Source: Luedemannella flava (lineage in GTDB: Bacteria > Actinomycetota > Actinomycetes > Mycobacteriales > Micromonosporaceae). Taken from it: DNA of 64,000 nucleotides. Shown piece after piece: positions 49,976 to 58,675 of the stretch (the stretch's first letter is position 1; the number at the start of each line of letters is the position of its first letter). The notes under the pieces are model-generated. The model had not been told where the DNA came from, ran no database searches, and was given only the letters and a program-made list of their open reading frames with translations. A program made the translations under genes and the position numbers. The DNA is taken from the NCBI RefSeq assembly GCF_039528515.1, contig NZ_BAAALT010000084.1, forward strand, positions 1 through 64,000. The letters are read 5' to 3'.

Positions 49976-51345
49976 CCTCTGCGGCGGTGCATCCAGTCGA
50001 TCTGGAGCCGTCGCGGCTTTCTGATCGGACGTACCGGACGCGTCGGATGCGTACGCGTCTCGGCACGGGGTTGCTGCTGATCGTCACGTTCGCTCTGCTG
50101 TCGTTGTTCCCGGCCCGGCTCATCGTGCCGGGCCTCACGGACGTCGGCCGGCCGGCCACTGTCGTCGGCATGCTCCTGTTCGTCTGGTGGGTGCTGACCC
50201 GGCTCAATCCGCATCTGGTGCAGGTGGGGCCACAACCCATCCGGTGGGTCGTCCTGTTCTTCTTCGTCGTCGTGCTCATCGGCTACGCGGTCGGCTCGCT
50301 GCGCGGACTGACCACGGTCGAGAGCAACTCGGCCGACCGGTGGCTCCTGCTCGACGCGGCCTTTCTCGGCCTGATCCTGGTCGCCGCCGACGGCATCCCC
50401 AACTGGGGGCAGCTGCGGGCCGTGCTGCGGGCCTTCATCTGGTGCTGCGGCTTCATCGCGCTGGTCGGCCTCATCCAGTACGCGACGTTCACGGACGTCA
50501 CCCAGTATCTGATCGTGCCCGGCCTGCAGGAGAAGGGCTGGGTGCCCGACCTGACCGGCCGCGGCGACGGCCTCCGGGTGGCGAGCACCACCGGCCACTA
50601 CATCGAGTTCGGCACGCTGATGGCGATGGCGTTGCCCGTCGCCGTCTGTTTCCTGCGCCTGGCGAAGACCCGCAACGAGAAGCTGCGCATGGGCCTGCTC
50701 ACGCTGGTGATCGGCGCGGGCATCCCGACGACGGTGTCGCGCACCGCGATCGTCGCGGCCGGCATGGTGTTCATCTTCATGATGCTGGTCTGGGACTGGC
50801 GCACGCGGTGGAACATGCTGGTGCTCGGCATCGGCGCGATCGCGGCCGCCGTCGCCGCCAAACCCGAGCTGATGCGGACGCTGGTGGAGATGTTCACCCA
50901 GGCGGGGCAGGACACCAGCATCAGCTCGCGCACCGACCGGTACGACATGGTCGCTGAGTACTTCGTGGAGCGGCCCTGGCTCGGTCGCGGCACCGGCACC
51001 TGGGTCTCTCCCATGTACCAGTACCTGGACAATCAATGGTTCTCCACCGCGTTGACCAATGGCCTGGCCGGCGTCGCCGCCATGCTCGCGTTGCACGCGG
51101 TAGCGGCCTGGATGGCCTACAAGGCCCTGCGGCGTGCGGCGACGCAGGCCGACCGCGAGCTGTGCGCGGCCCTGCTGTCGATCCAGTTCGTGGCCCTGTT
51201 CGCGGCGTTCACGTTCGACTCGCTGAGCTTTACGACGTACTCATCGATGCTCGCCATTCTTATCGGTTTCTGCGGGACCGTCTGGCGACTGACCCACCCC
51301 CGTCGGGCAGTGCGTACGGCTGGTGTGCTGCAGCAGGGTCAGTAG
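49972..51345 (+). CDS. O-antigen ligase/polymerase-like membrane protein (Wzy_C family)
   Basis: 457 residues with about eleven membrane helices. The large extracytoplasmic loop with TDRYDMVAEYFVERPWLGRGTGTW (given as two blocks: SSRTDRYDM and ERPWLGRGTGTW) is the Wzy_C/WaaL signature. It polymerises or transfers lipid-linked glycans. GTG 49972 overlaps the Wzz-like stop codon, so the co-polymerase and polymerase are coupled, an expected functional pair. Confidence 0.88.
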   Translation: MTSAAVHPVDLEPSRLSDRTYRTRRMRTRLGTGLLLIVTFALLSLFPARLIVPGLTDVGRPATVVGMLLFVWWVLTRLNPHLVQVGPQPIRWVVLFFFVVVLIGYAVGSLRGLTTVESNSADRWLLLDAAFLGLILVAADGIPNWGQLRAVLRAFIWCCGFIALVGLIQYATFTDVTQYLIVPGLQEKGWVPDLTGRGDGLRVASTTGHYIEFGTLMAMALPVAVCFLRLAKTRNEKLRMGLLTLVIGAGIPTTVSRTAIVAAGMVFIFMMLVWDWRTRWNMLVLGIGAIAAAVAAKPELMRTLVEMFTQAGQDTSISSRTDRYDMVAEYFVERPWLGRGTGTWVSPMYQYLDNQWFSTALTNGLAGVAAMLALHAVAAWMAYKALRRAATQADRELCAALLSIQFVALFAAFTFDSLSFTTYSSMLAILIGFCGTVWRLTHPRRAVRTAGVLQQGQ

Positions 51346-51386
51346 CGCGGCGGTTGGTGGAACCGTTCCAATAGGAGGTTTGTCGA

Positions 51387-52727
51387 ATGCTGGGGCGACA
51401 CCCACGCCGCGCCAAAGCACGTGTGACCATCGGGATTCTCCTGCTGTTCGTCGTGGCCGCGTGCGGCTCCGAGCCGAAGAAGCCGGGGTCGACACCCAAC
51501 GACGGCCGGGCGCAGCCCGGCGGCTCGGGCGCGGTTCTGGTCCCGGTCGATGGCGGTCCGGACTACTACGCCAAGTTCTCGCCCGGGCTGCCGACCGATC
51601 CGGGCTTCTTCCCGATCGCGGTCTGGTACGAGAGCGTCGCCAGCGCCGACGACGTGCGGGTCGACAAGGAGGCGGGCCTCAACTCCTATGTCGAACTGAC
51701 CGCGGACTCCAACTTCCAGGCCATCGCGGACGGCAAGATGTACGCCATCCCCAGCGAGGCCGGCGACGATCACGGCAAGGAGACCGTCGGCTGGCTGCTC
51801 GCCGACGAGGTCGACATGTGGGCGGGCGGCGGCAACGGCAAGTGGACCGGCAACTTCCCGGGCGAGGGCGACATCTGCGTGTCGGGACAGACCGACTGCG
51901 GCTACAGCCTGCTCAACAAGCAGCGCGCGGAGCTGCCGAAGGACAAGCGGTTGCGCTTCGCGAACTACGGCAAGGGCGTGCTGTTCTGGCTCGACGAGGG
52001 CGAGGCCGAGCACTTCGTCAACACCTTCTCCGATGTCGTCTCCACGGACATCTACTGGTTCACCGACCAGAACGTCTGCGGTCACGGGGAGGGCGGGACG
52101 ATCTTCGAAGGCCAGGACCTGGACAAGGCGACCTGCCGGCGCGCCGCCAACTACGGATTCGTCGTGGAGAAGGTCCGGTCCATGATCAAGCCGGCGAACA
52201 GCAAGCCGGTGTGGGGCTTCGTCGAGGTCGGGCAGCCGAGCGAAGGCGCTCCCATGATCAAGCCGGAGCAGATCACGGCCGCGGTGTGGAGCATGATCAT
52301 AAACGGCGCCCGGGGCATCATGTACTTCAACCACAGTTTCTACGGTGACTGCCGCAGCCAGCATGCCCTGCGCGAGCCCTGCTACGCGGCCAACCGGGCG
52401 GCCGTGACCGCCGTCAACAAGCGCATCGCGGCGCTGGCGCCGGTGCTCAACGCGCCCTTCGCCGACGGCGTGCTGAACGCGCCGAACGGCGTCGACGCCT
52501 CGGTGAAGTGGCACGACGGGCACTTCTACATCCTGGCCGGTTCCGCCGAAGCCGCCGGGGGCAAGGCGACGCTCTCGCTGCCCTGCGTCGGCAACGCCAC
52601 CGTCACGGTGCTCGACGAGAACCGCACGCTCCAGATGATCACCGGGATGTTCACCGACGACTTCGCCGATGGCAACGCGGTGCACATCTACCGCGTCGAC
52701 GGCGGGTCCAGCTGCGGCCTCACGTGA
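51387..52727 (+). CDS. Secreted lipoprotein, TIM-barrel-like, paralogue A
   Basis: 446 residues. A lipobox VAAC (Cys 26) makes it a surface lipoprotein. The mature part has FFPIAVWYESV, GWLLADEVDMWAGG with adjacent acidic residues, YWFTDQNVC, PVWGFVEVG and AVWSMIINGARGIMYFNHSF, a pattern like a glycoside hydrolase (alpha/beta)8 barrel, followed by a small beta domain. No family is assigned. AGGAGG lies 9 nt before ATG 51387. A clear paralogue is encoded at 62866-64000 on the other strand. Confidence 0.75.
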   Translation: MLGRHPRRAKARVTIGILLLFVVAACGSEPKKPGSTPNDGRAQPGGSGAVLVPVDGGPDYYAKFSPGLPTDPGFFPIAVWYESVASADDVRVDKEAGLNSYVELTADSNFQAIADGKMYAIPSEAGDDHGKETVGWLLADEVDMWAGGGNGKWTGNFPGEGDICVSGQTDCGYSLLNKQRAELPKDKRLRFANYGKGVLFWLDEGEAEHFVNTFSDVVSTDIYWFTDQNVCGHGEGGTIFEGQDLDKATCRRAANYGFVVEKVRSMIKPANSKPVWGFVEVGQPSEGAPMIKPEQITAAVWSMIINGARGIMYFNHSFYGDCRSQHALREPCYAANRAAVTAVNKRIAALAPVLNAPFADGVLNAPNGVDASVKWHDGHFYILAGSAEAAGGKATLSLPCVGNATVTVLDENRTLQMITGMFTDDFADGNAVHIYRVDGGSSCGLT

Positions 52728-52731
52728 CCGT

Positions 52732-52766
52732 GGACGGCGGCCGGCTGTGCGGGCCGGCCGCCGTCC
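52732..52766. terminator. Hairpin between convergent genes
   Basis: A 14-bp perfect stem (52732-52745 with 52753-52766) with a 7-nt loop lies between the lipoprotein gene and the leftward acetyltransferase gene. It probably ends transcription from both sides, although T-tracts are absent. Confidence 0.65.
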
Positions 52767-52772
52767 CGCACG

Positions 52773-53375
52773 TCAGGCCTCGGCGAGCTGTCCGTCCGTA
52801 TCGACGTACTCGGCGCCGGTGGTCGGGCAGCGGAAGCGGCCCTCGCCGGTGGCCTCCAGCGGCACGCCCGCCCGGCCGACCCAACCCACGCGGCGCGCGG
52901 GCACGCCGACGACGAGCGCGTAGTCCGGGACGTCCTTGGTGACCACCGCGCCCGCGGCGACGAGCGCCCACCGCCCGACCCGCACCGGAGCCACGCAGAC
53001 GGCGCGGGCACCGATCGCGGCGCCCTCGCCCACCAGCACGCCGACGGCGTGCCAGTCGGCACCGGACTTGAGCCGCCCGTCCGGCGTGACAGCGCGGGGG
53101 TACTCGTCGTTGGTGAGCACGGCCGCCGGCCCGATGAACACGCCGTCGCCGAGCTGCGCCGGCTCGTAGACCAGGGCGTAGTTCTGTAGCTTCACATTGC
53201 TGCCGAGGCGCACCCCGGGGCCGACGTACGCGCCGCGGCCGATGTTGCAGTTCTCGCCGACCTCGGCGTCCTCGCGGATCTGTGCCAGATGCCACACCGA
53301 CGTGCCGGCGCCGACCGAGGCCCGTTCGTCAACATCCGCGCTGGGGGCGATCCGCACTGTGGGGGCGTGGGTCAT
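52773..53375 (-). CDS. WbpD/WlbB-like sugar N-acetyltransferase (left-handed beta helix)
   Basis: 200 residues. Hexapeptide repeats run from VRIAPSADVDERASVG to VGRWALVAAGAVVTKDVPDYALVVGVPAR. The WHLAQIREDAEVGENCNIGRGAYVG and NYALVYEPAQLGDGVFIGP segments match the acetyltransferase that makes UDP-2,3-diacetamido-2,3-dideoxy-glucuronate. The C-terminal ~20 residues are a short C-terminal module (RFRCPTTGAEYVD). ATG 53375 has GGAG 7 nt upstream. It faces the Gfo/Idh gene across 241 bp. Confidence 0.88.
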   Translation of the reverse strand: MTHAPTVRIAPSADVDERASVGAGTSVWHLAQIREDAEVGENCNIGRGAYVGPGVRLGSNVKLQNYALVYEPAQLGDGVFIGPAAVLTNDEYPRAVTPDGRLKSGADWHAVGVLVGEGAAIGARAVCVAPVRVGRWALVAAGAVVTKDVPDYALVVGVPARRVGWVGRAGVPLEATGEGRFRCPTTGAEYVDTDGQLAEA

Positions 53376-53616
53376 GGCCGTACTCCAGGGTCTCATGGTC
53401 ACGTCGTGTCGTCGGCACGCTACCTGAACGGCAACGAATTCCCTGTTGGGCGGGGCCTGTCTGCCGCAAATCCGTCATCCGCTTCGTCGCGCGTGTGGCG
53501 GGCGGTAGCTTGCCAGAGTCGGGCGCCACTGCGCCCGGCCACGCGCGTTTGCCGCGGTCGTCCGGAAGACCCGCCACGGCGTCGCCGCTGCCACCCCCGA
53601 TTTCCTGCGAGGATCA

Positions 53617-54741
53617 GTGACTTCTCCGTCTGCCGACCGCGAGCCGATCGGCATCGCCGTCGTCGGCGCCGGCTACTGGGGCCCGAACCTGGTGCGCAAC
53701 TTCTCCGGCTCGGCCGCATTCCGGCTCACCTCGGTCGTCGACCTCGACGTGGCGCGCGCCCGCAAGGTGCTCGGCGCGTACTCGACGGTCGAGGCGACCA
53801 ACGACCTGGATGCCGTGCTGGCGGACCCACGCGTGGGCGCTGTGGCGATCGCCACCCCGGCGGGCACGCATCTGGAGGTGGCGCTGAAGGCGCTGCGCGC
53901 CGGCAAGCACGTGCTCGTGGAGAAGCCGCTCGCCGCGACGTACGCCGACGGCTTGAAGCTGGTCACCGAGGCGGAGGACCGCGGCCTGACGGTCATGTGC
54001 GACCACACGTACTGCTACACGCCCGCGGTGACGCGCATCCGCGAGGCGCTGCACTCGGGCGAGCTGGGCGAGCTGCACTACCTCGACTCGGTCCGCATCA
54101 ACCTCGGCCTCGTGCAGCGCGACATCGACGTCATCTGGGACCTCGCGCCGCACGACCTGTCCATCATCGACTTCGTGCTGCCCGACGGCGTCCACCCGGT
54201 GTCGGTGAGCGCGCACGGCGCCGACCCGATCGGGGCCGGGAACTCCTGCGTGGGATATCTCACGCTGGCGCTCAACACCGGTGCCATCGCCCACATCCAC
54301 GTGAACTGGCTGTCGCCGATCAAGGTGCGCACGACGATCGTCGGCGGCTCCAAGCGGACGCTGGTCTGGGACGACCTCAACCCGACCCAGCGCATCGGCA
54401 TCTACGACCGGGGCGTCGACGTCGCCACCCCCGATGAGCTGGGCGTGGACGAGCGCCGCTCGATGCAGGTCTCCTACCGCTCGGGCGACATGATCGCGCC
54501 GGCGCTGGTGGAGAAGGAGGCGCTCGGCCAGATGGTCAACGCGTTCGCGGAGGCCATCCACACCGGCATCCCCTCGCTCACCGACGGCCGCGCTGGCCTG
54601 CGGGTTCTGGAGATCCTCGAAGCCGCGTCGCGTAGTCTCGCCGACGGTGGTGCCGCTATACCGCTTAGTCGCGGATTTTCCTCCGAAGAAAAGCGCTTCT
54701 CCGGAAAACTCGCGACGACCCCCCTGGAGAGTGCCCGATGA
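53617..54741 (+). CDS. Gfo/Idh/MocA oxidoreductase, WbpB/WlbA-like
   Basis: 374 residues. Rossmann motif VVGAGYWGPNLVRNF and the EKP motif HVLVEKPLAATY are present. Together with the WbpE-like and WbpD-like genes this suggests oxidation of UDP-GlcNAcA at C3. Such enzymes recycle NAD with an external acceptor or 2-oxoglutarate. GTG 53617 follows GAGG. The last four bases overlap the next gene (ATGA). The C-terminus (GFSSEEKRFSGKLATTPLESAR, in part) is charged. Confidence 0.86.
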   Translation: MTSPSADREPIGIAVVGAGYWGPNLVRNFSGSAAFRLTSVVDLDVARARKVLGAYSTVEATNDLDAVLADPRVGAVAIATPAGTHLEVALKALRAGKHVLVEKPLAATYADGLKLVTEAEDRGLTVMCDHTYCYTPAVTRIREALHSGELGELHYLDSVRINLGLVQRDIDVIWDLAPHDLSIIDFVLPDGVHPVSVSAHGADPIGAGNSCVGYLTLALNTGAIAHIHVNWLSPIKVRTTIVGGSKRTLVWDDLNPTQRIGIYDRGVDVATPDELGVDERRSMQVSYRSGDMIAPALVEKEALGQMVNAFAEAIHTGIPSLTDGRAGLRVLEILEAASRSLADGGAAIPLSRGFSSEEKRFSGKLATTPLESAR

Positions 54742-55733
54742 CCGCTGCTGTTCCCATTTCCGGCTCCCGCGCCCTGGTCACCGGTGGCGCCGGCACGATC
54801 GGCTCGCACGTGGTGGACCTGCTGGTCCGCGGCGGTGCGGCCGAGGTCGTCGTCCTGGACAACTTCGTCCGCGGCCGGCAGGCCAACATCGCGTGGGCCG
54901 TCGAGAACGGTCCGGTGCGCGTCGTCGAGGGCGACATCCGCGACGCCGCCCTGGTGCGCGAGCTGACCGAGGGCAAGGACCTGGTCTTCCACCTCGCCGC
55001 GATCCGTATCACCCAGTGCGCGGAGGAGCCGCGGCTGGCCAACGAGGTGCTCGTCGACGGCACGTTCAACGTGCTGGAGGCGGCCCAGCAGGCCGGTGTG
55101 AAGAAGGTCATCGCGTCCTCGTCGGCGTCGGTCTACGGCCTGGCCGAGGAGTTCCCGACCACCGAGCGCCACCACCCGTACAACAACGACACGTTCTACG
55201 GCGCGGCGAAGGCGTTCAACGAGGGCATGCTGCGCAGCTTCAAGTCGATGTACGACCTGGACTACGTCGCGCTGCGCTACTTCAACGTGTACGGCCCCCG
55301 GATGGACATCTACGGCCTCTACACCGAGGTGCTCATCCGCTGGATGGAGCGCATCGAGTCGGGCACCCCGCCGCTGATCCTCGGCGACGGCCTGCAGACG
55401 ATGGACTTCGTCAACGTCATCGACATCGCCCGCGCCAACATCCTGGCGGCCGAGGCCGACCTCACCGACGAGGTGTTCAACATCGCCAGCGGCGAGGAGA
55501 CCAGCCTCAAGGAGCTGGCCGCCGCGCTGTCCGAGGTGATGAAGTCCGACCTGGCGCCCGAGCACGGCCCGGCCCGCGCCGTCAACGGCGTCACCCGCCG
55601 CCTGGCCTCCACCGACGCGGCCGCCGAGAAGCTCGGCTTCCGCGCCGAGCTCGGCCTGCACGAGGGCCTGCAAAGCCTGGTCGACTGGTGGCGCGCGGAG
55701 CGCGCGGCCGGCGTTGAGCAGGTCGGAGCATGA
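54738..55733 (+). CDS. NAD-dependent nucleotide-sugar epimerase/dehydratase
   Basis: 331 residues, extended SDR. TGGAGTIGSHVVDLL (cofactor), SSSASVYGLAEE, the catalytic Y-x3-K in FYGAAKAFNEG, and the C-terminal NVYGPRMDIYG and VFNIASGEETS. Likely a UDP-GlcNAc or UDP-GlcNAcA C4-epimerase (WbpP-like) or a related reductase; which one is not decided by sequence. ATGA overlaps on both sides place it firmly in the operon. Confidence 0.88.
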   Translation: MTAAVPISGSRALVTGGAGTIGSHVVDLLVRGGAAEVVVLDNFVRGRQANIAWAVENGPVRVVEGDIRDAALVRELTEGKDLVFHLAAIRITQCAEEPRLANEVLVDGTFNVLEAAQQAGVKKVIASSSASVYGLAEEFPTTERHHPYNNDTFYGAAKAFNEGMLRSFKSMYDLDYVALRYFNVYGPRMDIYGLYTEVLIRWMERIESGTPPLILGDGLQTMDFVNVIDIARANILAAEADLTDEVFNIASGEETSLKELAAALSEVMKSDLAPEHGPARAVNGVTRRLASTDAAAEKLGFRAELGLHEGLQSLVDWWRAERAAGVEQVGA

Positions 55734-56869
55734 GCGAGCGCAAGATCCCGGTGATGATCCCCCTCCTCGGTGAGGAGGAGGCGCAGGCGGCCGCCGAGGC
55801 GGTCCGCTCCGGTTGGGTCGCGCAGGGTCCCCGGGTCGCCGAGTTCGAGAAGCGGTTCGCCGCCCTCGTGGGCGCCGAGCACGGCGTGGCCGTCAGCTCC
55901 TGCACCACCGGTCTGCACCTCGCGCTCATCGCGGCTGGCGTGCAGGCCGGTGACGAGGTCATCGTGCCGTCGCTGTCGTTCATCGCGACCGCCAACGCCG
56001 CCCGCTACGTGGGCGCCGTCCCGGTCTTCGCCGACGTCGAGCTGGCCACCGGCAACCTGAGCGTCGAGACGACCGACGCGGTGCGCACCGGGCGCACCCG
56101 CGCGATCGTCGCGGTGCACCAGGGCGGCGTGCCGTTCGACACCCGCGCGCTGCGCGCGGCGGCCGCGGAGTGGGGCATCCCGCTCGTCGAGGACGCCGCC
56201 TGCGGCGCCGGCTCCACCGCGTACGGGGAGCCGGTCGGGGCCGGCTCGCTCATCTCGGCCTGGTCGTTCCACCCGCGCAAGCTCATCACCACGGGCGAGG
56301 GCGGCATGGTCACCGTGGACGACGCCGAGGTGGCCGTCCGGCTGCGCCGGCTGCGCGAGCACGGCATGAACGTCTCCGCCGCCGACCGGCACGCCAGCGC
56401 GCAGCCGGTGCTCGAGGCGTATCTGGAGACCGCCTACAACTACCGGATGACGGACATCCAGGCCGCGGTCGGCCTGGTGCAGCTCGGCCGGCTCGACGGG
56501 ATCGTGGCCCAGCGCCGCGCGATCGCGCAGCGCTACCAGGAGCTGCTCGCCGACATCGACGGGCTCGTCCCGGTGCGCGACCCGGCCTACGGCACCACGA
56601 ACTACCAGTCGTTCTGGGTGCTCTTCGAGCCGTCGTTCGGGGCGACCCGCGACGAGGCGCTCGCCGAGTTGGCCGCCAACGGCGTCTCGGCCCGTCGGGG
56701 CATCATGGCCTCGCACCTGGAGCCCGCGTACGCCGGTCACCCGCACGTCGACCTGCCCAACACGGAGCGGATCACCCGTGGGTCGCTCATCCTGCCGGTG
56801 CACCACGCGCTCACCGACGACGACCAGGACCACGTCGTCGCGGTGCTGCGCAAGCTGGCGAGTCGATGA
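55730..56869 (+). CDS. DegT/DnrJ/EryC1 aminotransferase A
   Basis: 379 residues. PLP-dependent sugar aminotransferase. The PLP lysine is in SFHPRKLITTGEGGM and the aspartate in EDAACGAGS. The PGLE/PseC-type N-terminus (PVMIPLLGEEEAQAAAEAVRSGWVAQGPRV) suggests a 4-amino sugar product. It overlaps the NeuD-like acetyltransferase gene by four bases, so amination followed by acetylation, as in bacillosamine-type pathways, is likely. Confidence 0.88.
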   Translation: MSERKIPVMIPLLGEEEAQAAAEAVRSGWVAQGPRVAEFEKRFAALVGAEHGVAVSSCTTGLHLALIAAGVQAGDEVIVPSLSFIATANAARYVGAVPVFADVELATGNLSVETTDAVRTGRTRAIVAVHQGGVPFDTRALRAAAAEWGIPLVEDAACGAGSTAYGEPVGAGSLISAWSFHPRKLITTGEGGMVTVDDAEVAVRLRRLREHGMNVSAADRHASAQPVLEAYLETAYNYRMTDIQAAVGLVQLGRLDGIVAQRRAIAQRYQELLADIDGLVPVRDPAYGTTNYQSFWVLFEPSFGATRDEALAELAANGVSARRGIMASHLEPAYAGHPHVDLPNTERITRGSLILPVHHALTDDDQDHVVAVLRKLASR

Positions 56870-57534
56870 CCCGCGACCTCGTCATCGTCGGGGCGGGCGG
56901 CTTCGCCCGCGAGACCGCCAGCGTCGTGGCTGCCGTTAACGCGGCGACCCCGACCTGGCGGCTGCTCGGCTACCTTGACGACAACGAGGCGCTTCATGGG
57001 ACGTACCGCACGGGTGTGGAGATCATCGGCGGCCTGAAGGCACTGGCGGACCTGCCCGACGCGGACGTCGTGGTCTGCGTCGGCAACCCGCGCGACTACA
57101 CCTCGCGCCGCCGGCTCGTGGAGCGGCTCGACCTGCCGGCCGGGCGCTACGCCACGATCGTGCACCCCACCGCCTCCGTCGGGGCCGGCGCGCTCGTCGG
57201 GCCGGGCAGCGTGCTGCTCGCCGGGGTCGTGCTGACCGCCGACGTGACCGTCGGGTCCCACGTGGCGGTGATGCCGCACGCGGTGCTCACCCACGACGAC
57301 GAGGTGGGCGACTACGTGACGATCGCCTCCGGGGTGCGGGTCGGCGGGGGCGCCGTCCTCGGCGAGGGCGCCTACCTCGGCTCCGGCGCGCTGCTGCGTG
57401 AAGGGGTCCACATCGGAGCGTGGTCGCAGGTCGGCATGGGCTCGGTCGTCCTCGGCGACGTCCCCGCCGGCGAGGTGTGGGTGGGCGCGCCCGCGCGCCG
57501 GCTACGAGACGTTTCCTTCGAACTGCCAGATTAG
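56866..57534 (+). CDS. PglD/NeuD-like sugar O/N-acyltransferase
   Basis: 222 residues. An N-terminal Rossmann-like PglD_N domain (LVIVGAGGFARETASVV, LLGYLDDNEALHGTYRTG, VVCVGNPRDYTSRRRLVE) and a C-terminal left-handed beta helix (HPTASVGAGALVGPGSVL to LGDVPAGEVWVGAPARRL). Probably acetylates the amino group installed by the preceding aminotransferase. ATG 56866 overlaps its stop codon. Confidence 0.88.
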   Translation: MTRDLVIVGAGGFARETASVVAAVNAATPTWRLLGYLDDNEALHGTYRTGVEIIGGLKALADLPDADVVVCVGNPRDYTSRRRLVERLDLPAGRYATIVHPTASVGAGALVGPGSVLLAGVVLTADVTVGSHVAVMPHAVLTHDDEVGDYVTIASGVRVGGGAVLGEGAYLGSGALLREGVHIGAWSQVGMGSVVLGDVPAGEVWVGAPARRLRDVSFELPD

Positions 57535-57546
57535 GAGTCAGCAACC

Positions 57547-58665
57547 GTGTCCATCCCCCTCGTAGACCTGAAGGCGCAGCACGCGGAGGTGGCCGAGGAG
57601 GTCGCCATCGGGTTCAAGCGCGTCATGGAGAACACCGCGTTCGTCGGCGGCGAGGAGGTCGCGGCCTTCGAGCGGGAGTACTCGGCGTTCTCCGGCGTCG
57701 CGCACACCGTCGGCGTGGCCAACGGCACCGACGCGATCGAGCTGGCGCTGCTCGCCGCGGGCGTCAAGCCGGGCGACGAGGTGATCCTGCCGGCCAACAC
57801 GTTCATCGCGACGGCCGGCGCGGCCGCCCGTACGGGCGCGCGCATCGTGCTGGTCGACATGGACCCCGAGACCTACCTCATGGACACCGACGCCGCGCTG
57901 TCCGCCGTGGACGGCGGCACGAAGGCGATCGTGCCGGTGCACCTGTACGGCCAGCTCGCCCCCGTCGAGCGGCTGCGCGACGGGCTCGCCGGCACCGAGG
58001 GCATCCTGATCATGGAGGACGGCGCGCAGTCGCAGGGCGCGACCCGCTTCGGCAGGACCGCGGGCGCCGGCGGCATCGCCTCGACCAGCTTCTACCCGGG
58101 CAAGAACCTCGGCGCGTACGGCGACGCGGGCGCGGTCACCACCGACGACGAGGCGCTCGCCACCACCGTGCGCACGTTGGGCAACCACGGCGGCCTCAAG
58201 AAGTACGTGCACGACATCATCGGCATGAACAGCCGCCTCGACGGCCTGCAGGCGGTCGTGCTGCGCGCCAAACTGACCCGCCTGGCCGCGTGGAACGCCG
58301 CCCGCCGGGTCGCCGCCGCCCGCTACGACGAGCTGCTCGCCGACCTCGACGTCGTGCGCCCCGTGACCCTTGAGGGCAACGAGCACGTCTGGCACCTGTA
58401 CGTGGTGCGGGTGCCCGGTGACGGCACCGCGGCGCGGCGCGACGAGGTGCTCGGCAAGCTCAACGCGGCCGGCATCGGCGCGGGCATCCACTACCCGTTC
58501 CCGGTGCACCTGACCCCGGCCTACGCGGGGTTGGGCTACCGCGAGGGGGCCTTCCCGCATGCCGAGGCCGCCGCCAACGAGATCCTGTCCCTGCCGCTCT
58601 TCCCGCAGATCACGGCCGACCAGCAGGAGGCTGTGGCGACGGCGCTGCGGGCGGCGCTGGGCTGA
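57547..58665 (+). CDS. DegT/DnrJ/EryC1 aminotransferase B, WbpE/WlbC-like
   Basis: 372 residues. Motifs IPLVDLKAQHAEVAEEV, GGEEVAAFEREYSAFSGV, and the PLP lysine in SFYPGKNLGAYGDAGA. This type transfers an amino group to C3 of the UDP-3-keto-GlcNAcA made by the WbpB-like enzyme. AGGAG lies 10 nt before GTG 57547. With WbpB- and WbpD-like partners in the cluster, three steps of the UDP-diacetamido-glucuronate route are covered; the UDP-GlcNAc 6-dehydrogenase (WbpA) is not in the window. Confidence 0.88.
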   Translation: MSIPLVDLKAQHAEVAEEVAIGFKRVMENTAFVGGEEVAAFEREYSAFSGVAHTVGVANGTDAIELALLAAGVKPGDEVILPANTFIATAGAAARTGARIVLVDMDPETYLMDTDAALSAVDGGTKAIVPVHLYGQLAPVERLRDGLAGTEGILIMEDGAQSQGATRFGRTAGAGGIASTSFYPGKNLGAYGDAGAVTTDDEALATTVRTLGNHGGLKKYVHDIIGMNSRLDGLQAVVLRAKLTRLAAWNAARRVAAARYDELLADLDVVRPVTLEGNEHVWHLYVVRVPGDGTAARRDEVLGKLNAAGIGAGIHYPFPVHLTPAYAGLGYREGAFPHAEAAANEILSLPLFPQITADQQEAVATALRAALG

Positions 58666-58675
58666 GGCTTCCGCC

